A stretch of DNA of 25,601 bases. It comes from Acidobacteriota bacterium (GTDB lineage Bacteria; Acidobacteriota; Terriglobia; Terriglobales; Acidobacteriaceae). The stretch lies in NCBI GenBank assembly GCA_021778815.1, contig JAJYBW010000003.1, positions 1-25,601 on the forward strand. The letters are read 5' to 3'. The translations under genes were made by a program, and so were the position numbers. Under the pieces are notes generated by a model. That model was given only the letters and a program-made list of their open reading frames with translations. It was not told where the DNA came from and made no database searches. Positions 14,205 to 23,200 of the stretch are shown here, in pieces (the stretch's first letter is position 1; the number at the start of each line of letters is the position of its first letter).

Positions 14205-15638
14205 GTGACTGAGCGAGTCCAGGCTGCAGGTGTTTCACTAAGCTCGCGCGAAAATGAGCGCGACACCATCGTTGCCATGTCCACTCCGCCGGGTCGCGGC
14301 GGTATCGGCATCGTGCGTCTCTCGGGCGCGGATGCAGTTCCGATTGCGTCGAGCCTGGTGCGGCTGTCGAAGCCTCTCGTGCCAACCCAGGCGCAACTCG
14401 CCGACATTCTCGATCCAGAGAATGAAGACGCGGAACGAGCGACTCGAATCGACGAAGCGGTGGTCACGTTCTTTCAGGCGCCCAATTCCTACACCCGAGA
14501 AGATGTCGTCGAAATTGCCGCGCATGGCTCGCCGGTGGTGCTGGAATCGCTGGTGCGTGCTGCCATCACGCGAGGCGCTCGATTAGCACGGCCCGGCGAA
14601 TTCACCGAGCGCGCGTTTCTTTCCGGGCGCATCGACCTGACGCAAGCCGAAGCCGTGCGCGATCTGATCGAGGCGCAAACCCTGTACCAGGCAAAAATTG
14701 CCTCCGAGCAGATGGAAGGGTCACTGTCCCGCCGAATCCAGCCGATCAAGCAGGCGCTGGTGCAGCTGATTGCGGAACTGGAAGCGGGCATCGACTTTGC
14801 GGAAGACGACATCGACGTGATGCCGGCCACTGTGACCGCGAGCCGAGTGGGTGCAATCATGGAACCGTTGCAGTCTCTCGCCGCCTCGTTCGCTTACAGC
14901 CGAGTGGTCCGCGATGGAATTTCTCTCTCGATTGTTGGACGTCCGAATGCAGGAAAATCCTCGCTTTTCAATCGACTCGTGCAGCGTGAGCGCGCCATCG
15001 TAACAGCCACGCCCGGCACCACGCGAGACCTGGTGACGGAACGTGTATCGCTCGGTGGAATTCCGCTCGATTTGATCGATACTGCAGGCTTGCGGACCGC
15101 GCAGGATGAAGCCGAAAGCATCGGCATTCAAAAATCGCGCGAGGCAATGGCCGACGCTGACGTGGTGCTGCTGGTGCTGGATGCCACGGCAGACGCGCTG
15201 ACGCCAGAAGAGATCGCGCTGATGGAACAGATGCGAACCCGTCGAGCGCTGGTGGTGTTGAACAAGACGGACCTGCGGTATGAAAAAACTGCAAGCGAAA
15301 TTGTGAATCGCGCGGAGAGACCGGGCGACGTGATTGAGACCTCGGCTCTGACCGGCGAAGGAATTTCGCAACTACGCGAAGCAATCCTAACGCTGATTCG
15401 CGGAGAAGGAAAAGAAGTCGAGAGCGGGCTGATGACCAATGTTCGCCAGCAGCAGGCGGTGTCGGAAACGCTGCAAGCCCTGCGCGGCGGCGAACAAGCG
15501 ATTGCTGCCGAAGTCCCCCACGAGATGCTGCTGATCGATCTTCACTCCGCGCTGCGCAGCCTGGATGCACTGACCGGCGCTACAACAGCCGACGATATTT
15601 TGAATCTGATCTTCTCCACCTTCTGCATCGGAAAGTAG
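14205..15638 (+). CDS. mnmE: tRNA uridine-5-carboxymethylaminomethyl modification GTPase MnmE
   Basis: MnmE, with MnmG, modifies the wobble uridine of certain tRNAs. The N-terminal folate-binding domain opens with DTIVAMSTPPGRGGIGIVRLSG. The inserted G domain carries all GTPase motifs: GRPNAGKSS at 245-253, DTAG at 292-295 and NKTD at 353-356. The helical C-terminal domain ends in FCIGK, with the conserved cysteine at 474. The length of 477 residues is close to normal. The start is GTG at 14205; the predicted product has about 15 residues before the conserved N-terminus. It follows jag after 71 bases and ends convergently with the dehydratase gene. mnmG (gidA), often nearby in other genomes, is not in the window. 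Confidence 0.97.
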   Translation: MTERVQAAGVSLSSRENERDTIVAMSTPPGRGGIGIVRLSGADAVPIASSLVRLSKPLVPTQAQLADILDPENEDAERATRIDEAVVTFFQAPNSYTREDVVEIAAHGSPVVLESLVRAAITRGARLARPGEFTERAFLSGRIDLTQAEAVRDLIEAQTLYQAKIASEQMEGSLSRRIQPIKQALVQLIAELEAGIDFAEDDIDVMPATVTASRVGAIMEPLQSLAASFAYSRVVRDGISLSIVGRPNAGKSSLFNRLVQRERAIVTATPGTTRDLVTERVSLGGIPLDLIDTAGLRTAQDEAESIGIQKSREAMADADVVLLVLDATADALTPEEIALMEQMRTRRALVVLNKTDLRYEKTASEIVNRAERPGDVIETSALTGEGISQLREAILTLIRGEGKEVESGLMTNVRQQQAVSETLQALRGGEQAIAAEVPHEMLLIDLHSALRSLDALTGATTADDILNLIFSTFCIGK

Positions 15639-15732
15639 AGCATCGCTTCGCGCGACCTCCCGCTGCAACAGACAGTGACCTTTTGGACTCCTATCGCGAA
15701 AGTTGGCGGGGATGACCCGAGAAGGAAAGCCA

Positions 15733-17694
15733 TCAACGTATGGCAGCAAGGGCACGGATGATGGCGTCGGTGTCGTAGACGCAGCCTCCCCAAACTCCGC
15801 CGCTGGCATGCACCAGCGCAGCCCAGAGGCGTGTGTCGTCGGGCAGGTTGGGGTCAGGTGCCAGATCGTTGCGCAATGGCCGAAGAGCCAGCCGCCGAGA
15901 GCCCTCTTCCGCGTCGAACCTTTCCTCGGCTTCACCCACAAAGTTAACTGAACCTTCCAGCTTGATCCGATCGATCGCAATTTCAATTATGTCGCCGTCG
16001 AGGATTTTGCCGACGCTTCCTCCTGCCAGCGCCTCCGGAGAAACATGTCCGATGCATGCGCCCGTAGAAACGCCGCTGAATCGAGCATCCGTAATCACGG
16101 CCACGTGCTTTCCGTGGGGAAGATGTTTCAAGGCGGACGTCACTTGATAAATCTCCTGCATGCCGGAGCCCGCGGGGCCGCCGCAGATCAGCACCAGGAT
16201 GTCGCCCGGTTGTATCGTGTCGCTCTTGATGGCCTCAATCGCAGACGTTTCGGAAACGAAGACTCTGGTGGGTCCTGTGATTCGAAAAATCCCGGAAGCA
16301 TCGACAAGAGAGGGATCGATGGCGGTACTCTTGATCACAGAACCCTCGACAGCAATGTTTCCGACCGGGAAGCAAAGAGTCGGCGTCAGGCCGCGGGCTC
16401 TGGCGCGGTCGGGAGCCAGGATGACATCATCGGGATCGATGCCATCCAGACTTTTCAGTCGCGCACGCAGTGCATGGCGGCGTTCGCTTTGCTGCCACCA
16501 GTCCAAACTCTCGTCCAGCGTGGATCCGGAGGCCGTCAACACGCGGGTATCCATCAATCCGGCATTTCGCAAATGCAACATCACCTCAGGAACGCCGCCG
16601 GCCAGAAACACCTGGACGGTCGCGAAGTTCCTCGGACCGTTGGGCAATGCATCGACCAAGCGCGGCACAGACCGATTCACTCGAACCCAATCCGATGCGT
16701 CCGGTCGCCGCAAGCCCGCGTGGAAAGCAATCGCCGGAAGATGAAGTAGCAGATTCGTTGATCCGCCAAACGCAGCATGCAACACCATTGCATTGTGGAT
16801 CGATTCCTGACGAAGGAAGTCCTTAGTTCCCAAGCCCAGTTCAAGCAGACGCAGCAATGCTTTGGCGGAGCGGGTCGCGGCATCCAACCAAATTGCCTGT
16901 CCAGATGGCGACAGAGCCGTGTGCGGAAGAGAAAGCCCAAGAGCCTCGCCGATTACCTGGGCGGTTGCCGCCGTTCCTAAGAACTGGCAGCCACCGCCGG
17001 GCGTGGCGCAGGTTCGACATCCCACTTCCGCTGCGTAGTCGAGCGAAATCTCTCCATGTGCAAATCGCGCCCCGATGGTTTGCACGATTCCGGCATCTTC
17101 TCCGTTTTCCGGCAGCAGCGTTACGCCTCCCGGTACCAGCACGGTTGGGATAGATTGCGCCGATGCGAGTGCCATCATCATTGCGGGCAATCCTTTGTCG
17201 CAAGTGGCGAATCCAACGACGCCTTTTCTGGTGGGCAGTGATCGCATCAATCGCCGAAACACCGTCGCCGCATCATTGCGAAACGGCAGCGAATCGAACA
17301 TCCCAGTGGTGCCCTGGGTTCGACCATCGCATGGGTCAGTACAATACGCGGCGAAAGGCACCGCGCCCGCTGATTTCAATGCACGCGCCGCCTCGGCCAC
17401 CAGCAATCCCACTTCCCAGTGGCCGGTGTGAAAGCCGAGCGCGACAGGGGTGCCATCTTCTGCACGAATTCCTCCGTGGGTGCTCAGCAGCAGGACTTCA
17501 GGTCCTGACAGTTGTTGCGGCGACCAACCCATGCCGACGTTCTGGCTCAGTCCGAAGAGATTTCCGGACGGCAACTGCAGCAGCATGTCCGGTGTCAGCG
17601 GCAGGTGCCCCGCCGGTCCAGCAGCATGCGTGGCAACGTCCAACAGTCCGCGGTCCGGAGTCTCCAGCACCGACAGAAGAGATGTTTTACTCAT
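15733..17694 (-). CDS. yjhG: YjhG/YagF-family sugar-acid (D-xylonate) dehydratase
   Basis: This 653-residue enzyme belongs to the IlvD/Edd superfamily of iron-sulfur dehydratases, subgroup YjhG/YagF, whose E. coli members convert D-xylonate to 2-keto-3-deoxy-xylonate. Long stretches match that subgroup: LPLTPDMLLQLPSGNLFGLSQN, DPCDGRTQGTTGMFDSLP (119-136), CDKGLPAMMMALA (165-177), GCRTCATPGGGCQFLGTA (225-242) and ITDARFSGVSTGACIGHVSPEALAGGS. C122, C165 and C236 are the candidate cluster ligands by comparison with IlvD. The length equals that of the E. coli proteins. No strong ribosome binding site precedes the ATG, which lies 22 bases after the SDR stop, so the two are probably co-transcribed. 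Use of xylonate rather than another pentonate or hexonate is inferred. Confidence 0.9.
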   Translation of the reverse strand: MSKTSLLSVLETPDRGLLDVATHAAGPAGHLPLTPDMLLQLPSGNLFGLSQNVGMGWSPQQLSGPEVLLLSTHGGIRAEDGTPVALGFHTGHWEVGLLVAEAARALKSAGAVPFAAYCTDPCDGRTQGTTGMFDSLPFRNDAATVFRRLMRSLPTRKGVVGFATCDKGLPAMMMALASAQSIPTVLVPGGVTLLPENGEDAGIVQTIGARFAHGEISLDYAAEVGCRTCATPGGGCQFLGTAATAQVIGEALGLSLPHTALSPSGQAIWLDAATRSAKALLRLLELGLGTKDFLRQESIHNAMVLHAAFGGSTNLLLHLPAIAFHAGLRRPDASDWVRVNRSVPRLVDALPNGPRNFATVQVFLAGGVPEVMLHLRNAGLMDTRVLTASGSTLDESLDWWQQSERRHALRARLKSLDGIDPDDVILAPDRARARGLTPTLCFPVGNIAVEGSVIKSTAIDPSLVDASGIFRITGPTRVFVSETSAIEAIKSDTIQPGDILVLICGGPAGSGMQEIYQVTSALKHLPHGKHVAVITDARFSGVSTGACIGHVSPEALAGGSVGKILDGDIIEIAIDRIKLEGSVNFVGEAEERFDAEEGSRRLALRPLRNDLAPDPNLPDDTRLWAALVHASGGVWGGCVYDTDAIIRALAAIR

Positions 17695-17716
17695 CGAAAT
17701 GGCAAGTTGAAGTCAT

Positions 17717-18493
17717 TCAGTTCTGATATGTCTCGTGCGGCCATCGTGGTTGGGTGAAGACGGCGCCATCCACCCAGATTGTCTGGCCGGTAATGAAAGA
17801 CGCTTGTTCCGTCGCCAGAAACACTACCAGATCGCCGACATCCTGCGGCATTCCAATCCGACGCAGCGGTGTGATCTGCGCCCACGCGTCACTATATCCT
17901 GGCGCTTCCAACTCCGTACGTTCAATGGCGATGGCACCCGGAGCGACGCAGTTCACGCGAATTCCGTATGGCCCGAGCTCGACTGCGGCGGCCTTCGTCA
18001 ACATCTCAATTCCGCCCTTGCTGGTGGTGTAGGAGGCGAGATTTAAAAAAGGAACCTTGTTGCTCCCCGAACCAATGTTGACGATGACACCACTCGACCG
18101 GCTTCGCATCCTTCGGCCTGCCGCTTGGATGCACAGAAAGGATCCCTTCAAATTTGTTTCGATCACTCGGTCCCATTCCGCTTCTTCCAGATCCAGCAAC
18201 GGCCCCCAGGTCTGCACGCCGGCGTTGTTCACCAGAATATCGATGTGCTGAAATCGCTCGTCGAAGGCCGCAAACATTTCCTTAACATCGGAAGCCCTGC
18301 TGACGTTCCCGAAAACAGGAAACGCATCGACGCCCATGTTTCGAAGCTCGGAGACAGTGCCGTCAGCTCCTTGAACATCGGAAAAGTAATTCACGGCAAC
18401 GTTGCAACCAGCTCGGCCTAAAGCCAGGGCAATGCCCTTGCCGACTCCTTTACTGGCGCCGGTAACCAATGCGGTGCGATGATCCAGCCTCAT
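17717..18493 (-). CDS. SDR-family NAD(P)-dependent sugar/alcohol dehydrogenase
   Basis: This is a classical short-chain dehydrogenase/reductase of 258 residues. It has the cofactor motif TGASKGVG (11-18), NNAG (89-92), the catalytic set N114, S142, Y155 and K159 (YTTSK), and the ending FITGQTIWVDGA usual in glucose-1-dehydrogenase and 3-oxoacyl-reductase-like members. Next to a sugar-acid dehydratase, the best guess is oxidation of an aldose (such as xylose) to its lactone or acid, the step before the dehydratase, but the fold alone does not fix the substrate. Its ATG overlaps the TGA of the upstream DUF4239 gene (ATGA at 18490-18493), which suggests translational coupling. The putative ribosome binding site (CGGGA) is weak. 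Confidence 0.85.
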   Translation of the reverse strand: MRLDHRTALVTGASKGVGKGIALALGRAGCNVAVNYFSDVQGADGTVSELRNMGVDAFPVFGNVSRASDVKEMFAAFDERFQHIDILVNNAGVQTWGPLLDLEEAEWDRVIETNLKGSFLCIQAAGRRMRSRSSGVIVNIGSGSNKVPFLNLASYTTSKGGIEMLTKAAAVELGPYGIRVNCVAPGAIAIERTELEAPGYSDAWAQITPLRRIGMPQDVGDLVVFLATEQASFITGQTIWVDGAVFTQPRWPHETYQN

Positions 18494-19302
18494 TGCGTTG
18501 GTCCCGGATACTGGCGTGGGTGCACCATCTGGTGATACACGCGCTCCAAAGGCTCTGGACTCACGCTGATTTTTCCGCGATAGGGATTATCGAGCGCTGC
18601 CACCATAAACACCATCAGCCCGATCAGCGCGGAGAAAAGTACGGTCATCCAAATATGCATCTTCAAGCTCTGCATATGGAAGAACCATGTCGAGATGATG
18701 CAGATCGCCGCCCCTACCAAGATCAACGCCCATAGAGGTGATGGCAATTCGTCTGTGACACTATCCAGACGGATACTGCGAGAGGTTTCGAGAGCGTCGA
18801 ACTCTCGCGAGACATCTTGCTCAAGAACCTTGTCGGCCTCGGTGGCCGGTTCCCACCTGCGAAAATCTTGCCGAAAAGTATCCAGCGAGACGCGGTTTTC
18901 GATGGGAACAATTCCTTGTTGCTGCTCCGGCCAGCCAATCTGAATCACTCTGATCGTGTAGTCGCGAATATCCTGTTGCAGCACGCTTCGCATCGGCCCT
19001 TCAAGACTTCCAACAGTGCGATAAAGACTGGCGACAGCCGCCGCCTCTCGCGCCACTTTGGCCTCAGTGTCGGTATAGGTCGTCCACGCTCCGATCGCCA
19101 GCAAGCCCAGCGTAACTCCATACAGAACTGTGATGCCGGCCAGATAAAATCCGACGATGTCGTTGTAGGAGTGCTGGAGGTGAACACGACGAATCATTCT
19201 TCGGCTGGCCAGCAATCCTCCCAAGCCGAAGGCGACAAACAGAGATATGGTGAGCAGCTCGAATAGCCAGTTCGGCAGATCGTAAACCCAATACATATTC
19301 AT
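18490..19302 (-). CDS. DUF4239-family membrane protein
   Basis: The protein (270 residues) has four hydrophobic segments in a 2+2 pattern: WLFELLTISLFVAFGLGGLLA and IVGFYLAGITVLYGVTLGLLAIGAW near the N-terminus, then LWALILVGAAICIISTWFFHM and TVLFSALIGLMVFMVAAL near the C-terminus. Between them lies a largely charged, helical soluble region beginning YTDTEAKVAREAAAVASLYRTV. This layout and the closing LDNPYRGKISVSPEPLERV match DUF4239, which has distant similarity to bestrophin-like channels and no proven function. The frame is open up to 19401, but the ATG at 19302 has GAGG five bases upstream and starts just before the first membrane segment. It is the first gene of a set with the SDR and dehydratase genes, an unusual companion for sugar enzymes. 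Confidence 0.78.
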   Translation of the reverse strand: MNMYWVYDLPNWLFELLTISLFVAFGLGGLLASRRMIRRVHLQHSYNDIVGFYLAGITVLYGVTLGLLAIGAWTTYTDTEAKVAREAAAVASLYRTVGSLEGPMRSVLQQDIRDYTIRVIQIGWPEQQQGIVPIENRVSLDTFRQDFRRWEPATEADKVLEQDVSREFDALETSRSIRLDSVTDELPSPLWALILVGAAICIISTWFFHMQSLKMHIWMTVLFSALIGLMVFMVAALDNPYRGKISVSPEPLERVYHQMVHPRQYPGPTQ

Positions 19303-19547
19303 GGATCCTCGCCGGGAACGAAACACGATCCCGGGAAATGCTTGCTCACATATAAATTCATCGCGCGCGCAGCGCCACCGTGTGCCGGCTTCAAGAAACA
19401 CAGTATAGCGTTCCAGAATCGGATCGCACGTCGCCCTCTGTCTTCAAACGTCTGTCGCGCGTAACAGGTGCCGTACCCCTCACTTTTATCTACCATGCAT
19501 CACCGACGGGCAGTAGAGTAATTTTTGTGACATGAGGAGAACCCTCG

Positions 19548-20156
19548 ATGCAAGTAAGATACCTATCGGCGTCGCTCGTCCTCGCGTTCTTCAGTCTAGG
19601 GGTGACTGCGCAAACCAGCAGCCCTGCCGCCCCGCCGCCATTGCCCCCGCTTGTCGGCTCCATCGCCGGTCATCCCGGCTGGCCGGTGGCGAAACCGGAG
19701 GACGTGAAATCGCCCGAAGCCATCCTGGACGCGGTGTACGACGTCATTTCCGGCGGCAAGGGGCAGGCGCGCGACTGGAACCGCATGCGATCCCTGTTTG
19801 TCCCGGATTCCCGTTTGATTCCCGCGATCAACGTTCCCGCGACCACAGAGAAACCCGCTCACGTGGATGCCGTCATCCTTACGATCGATGACTATATTGC
19901 ACGAAGCAGCGGAAGAACGACCGCGAACGGCTTCTTTGAGCACTCAATTCATAACAAGGTCGAACAGTTCGGCAATATTGTTCAGATCTGGAGCACCTAC
20001 GAATCTCGACACAACGCCGACGATCCCAAACCCTTCGCCCGAGGCATTAACAGCTTTCAGCTGTTGAATGACGGCCAGCGTTATTGGATCGTGAATATCT
20101 TTTGGGACGCCGAATCTCCTGCCCATCCAATTCCGCCCCAATACTTGCCGAAATAG
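19548..20156 (+). CDS. Secreted NTF2/SnoaL-like hypothetical protein
   Basis: This 202-residue protein has a signal peptide (residues 1-22, YLSASLVLAFFSLGVTAQ) and a proline-rich segment (PAAPPPLPPL). It then has a single domain resembling the NTF2/SnoaL-like fold: a helix (SPEAILDAVYDVISGG), DWNRMRSLFVPDSRLIP, VILTIDDYIARSSG, and strands such as VEQFGNIVQIWSTYESR and GINSFQLLNDGQRYWIVNIFWDAE. Similar exported proteins are common in Acidobacteria and Bacteroidetes, without assigned function. I cannot name catalytic residues. The ATG at 19548 is supported by AGGAG nine bases upstream. It is divergent from the DUF4239 gene and convergent with the ABC permease/M1 gene. Confidence 0.75.
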   Translation: MQVRYLSASLVLAFFSLGVTAQTSSPAAPPPLPPLVGSIAGHPGWPVAKPEDVKSPEAILDAVYDVISGGKGQARDWNRMRSLFVPDSRLIPAINVPATTEKPAHVDAVILTIDDYIARSSGRTTANGFFEHSIHNKVEQFGNIVQIWSTYESRHNADDPKPFARGINSFQLLNDGQRYWIVNIFWDAESPAHPIPPQYLPK

Positions 20157-20203
20157 AATTCGCTGCGCCTGGGTGCGGGATGCGAACCTCTTCATCATGA
20201 TTC

Positions 20204-23200
20204 TTATTCATGCGTTACGTCGATCATGTTGTCGTCGGCAATGCGGTCAATCAATTTGTTATACGGGTCAATTCCGGCGCGTGTCGGTTGCTGGTCCACA
20301 ACGATAGTGTAAGTTTCGTGCTCCTGCGTCATTTTTTCCTTCTTCATATACAGGGGCTTTTCCTCATCTTTCTTGCCGGTGAAGACGCCGATTTCAATGT
20401 AATCCGCCAGCGGCATGGGAGTTTCAACCCCGTTGCCATCCGCCTGGAACTTTCGCGCCTGAACTTTCAACGTGACCTTGTATTTGCCATCGGCAGTCTT
20501 CTGCGAAGTTGCCGACAGCGTTTTATTGTCGTAGATCACAATCCGATTGAAGCCGTCGTCGACCATGTATTGCAGCTCCGGCGGCGTCTGGGCGCGAATT
20601 GCCGCGACCAGCATGCGCGTGTCCGGATAGGGCTGGTCTTGCGCCCCTGCACCACGGGTGCTGTCGGCTGCATCTGCCTGGTTGTTGGCGTTTGCATAGC
20701 GGTACTGCATCAGGAAGTTGTGGAGCGCCAGGTCCATCTTGTCCTCGCCAATATAGTCAGCGAGGGTATACATGATCTGGCCGCCCTTTTCATACCAGAC
20801 GTACGGTTCGCGCTGCACCAATGCTAGCGGCGGTTCGTGACGAATTTCACCCGCGCGACCGCGAAGATAACGGTCGAGAAAATGGCGGAGAACTCTGTGC
20901 ATATAGTCCTTGCCGTACTTATGCTGCATCACCATATAGGCCGAGTACTGCGCCAGCGTCTCCGACATCATGTTCGAACCTTGCACCTGACCACCGATCA
21001 ACTGATGGCCCCACCATTGATGGCCCAACTCATGTGCGGTAACGAAATACGTCAGATCGACATCGTCCTTGTGCAGCATGCGACCGATGAAACCGATCCC
21101 TTCTGAAAACGGCACCGTGTTTGGAAACGATTGCGCGAACTGACGATAGCGCGGAAACTCCATAATGCGATATTGCGTGAACTGATACGGACTGTAATGA
21201 GTCTGGTAATAATCGAGGCCGGCGCGGCTGCTGGCAAGCATGTCGTCGATATCGTAGGTGTGCGTGGGATAGTAATAGACCTCAAGATTCACTGGGCCAC
21301 TAGGACCGTTGTAGACTTCCTTGCGCGTGGCGTAGCGAGCCGACAGGAACGCAAAGAAATCGGCGATGTGCGTCGAGCCCATGCTGTATTCGTAATAATT
21401 TCGATCGTTCTGCCTCCAGGTGCGCTGCAAATATCCTGGCGCAATGGCGATTTGATCCGCCGAGGTGCTGACGACTGTGTGAAACGTAATCCAGTCCGAA
21501 CTGGGAGCGAAAAGATTTCTGCGCGAATAAACCGGATCCCCTCGCTCTGCCATTTCCTGCAGTTTGCCAAGGTGCTCTTCGCGGCGGCGGCGCGGGTCAT
21601 CGAGTTCATAGCCCTGGTCGTATCCAATCGTAGGAAAGAAACTCGCGTCGAAGAAGGTTCCGTTGTACGCAAACTCCGGCGCCTCATTGCCGTCGCGAAA
21701 TCCATGCGTGGTGTGCGACACCGTGCATGTGAGGGTGAGGACATCTCCGGGAGCGAGCGGCTGATCCAGCGCATAAATGGAATAAAGATCGCGCGGCGCA
21801 CGGCTGACCAAGTGGAATGGCCGGTTGAATGTAACGTTCGATACCGCCTGTTGCTCGTCAGTGATGTGAATCTGGGAAATCGGTTGGTCGGTCTTGTTTT
21901 GCAGCGTGATTGTAGCCGTGCCATCGAATGACCTGCGCGCCGGATAGATATTGATATCGGTGTCGACAGCCGTCACTTTGGGTTGCGGGAACAGCTGATA
22001 TTTCTTGAAGTCGCGTTCGTATCCAGCCTGGATGTGGCGACGATCTTTGGCCGTCAGAAATTCGTTCAGCACATGGGCGTTGTAATAGAACCAGGCGCCC
22101 GAGCCAATCGCGAGCAGCACGAACACAATCGCCGCCGGAGCCAACCGCGGAGCTCTTGCCATGGCGAGACGAGTCCGCGCCGCCAGGGAATCTTCCGTTC
22201 CGCGTCGGGCGTACGCAATGGAAATGACGCCCAGGACCGCAAAAATCGCGAACCAATACGTAATGGACCAGAAAATAATAGGAACAAAGTGCCCATACCC
22301 GTTCATGTCGGAGTAGGTGTACGGTGGAACCCAGCCGACCAGGTACAGCGTATTCTCCCATCCAAAATTGAACAGGATCGGCTGCAGCACCACGATGCCA
22401 ATCACTATTCCATAGCCGATGAATTTGTTCGACACGATGGTCTGCACAAACATCGACAGCAGCGCGATACACATGATCTGCGCAAACGTGATCAGGTACA
22501 GCTCCTTGAAATATTGCAAGAACTCGTAATGGTAGTAGCCTGCAATGGTTTGCATCAGGATGCCGACCAGCATGGTGACTGTCAGCAGAACCAGCTCCAC
22601 GAAGGCGATGGCCGTAAGCTTGGAGAGCCAATCGGTGGTCTCTGAAATGGGCATCGCATCGTGGATACCGTCGAAGTGGTTATCCCGCTCGCGCCAGATC
22701 AGTTCCGCCGAGTAGAGCACGGCCACGATGTAGAAGAACAGGGTGGCCCCGCCTTCAACCGCCTGCAGCATCAGGTAGGTCACTGGCCAGACATTCTCAT
22801 CGCCGAGATGTCCCGCGAAGTGGCCATTGTTCACGGCAAACACAATCATCAGGCCGACGATGGCCCAAAAAGAAACTTCGCGCCGGATGGTGCGAATACG
22901 TAACCGTGTCAGTGACAAATACTGAATCCAGGAGGTACGCGCGCCGAAGATCTGCCGCACGCGCGGCAATTTCGCCACAACAAGCGAGCGGGCGGGACAC
23001 CTTTCTTCCTCATCCTGAAGACGGGCTTTTGCAGCGCGACGACTTTGCGATTGAGCGGTCAGCGCTTCCACTGAGATGGGAAATAGACGCCATGCCACCA
23101 GCAGCGCCAACAGACCCACGACCATCCATAGCAGGCGGTTATACAGGAAAACTCCAGGTGAGTCGCCGGAGAAATTCCACGGGAGTAGCAGCGTGTTTTT

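Noticed and set aside
15639..15732. Terminator between the convergent mnmE and dehydratase genes
   Set aside because: TTCGCG and CGCGAA can pair only across a long spacer, with no T tract; not supported.
16045..16749. 234-codon plus-strand frame opposite the dehydratase
   Set aside because: Shadow of the YjhG-family gene, which matches its family over its entire length.
19303..19401. Upstream extension of the DUF4239 gene
   Set aside because: The extra 33 residues are cysteine- and arginine-rich without family match, and the ATG at 19302 has GAGG five bases upstream.
20157..20203. Terminator between the convergent NTF2-like and permease/M1 genes
   Set aside because: Only a weak TTCGC/GCGAA pairing with no T tract could be found, which is too little to call.
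21131..21931. 266-codon plus-strand frame opposite the permease/M1 gene
   Set aside because: Fully antisense to a well-supported coding region, with no recognisable domain.
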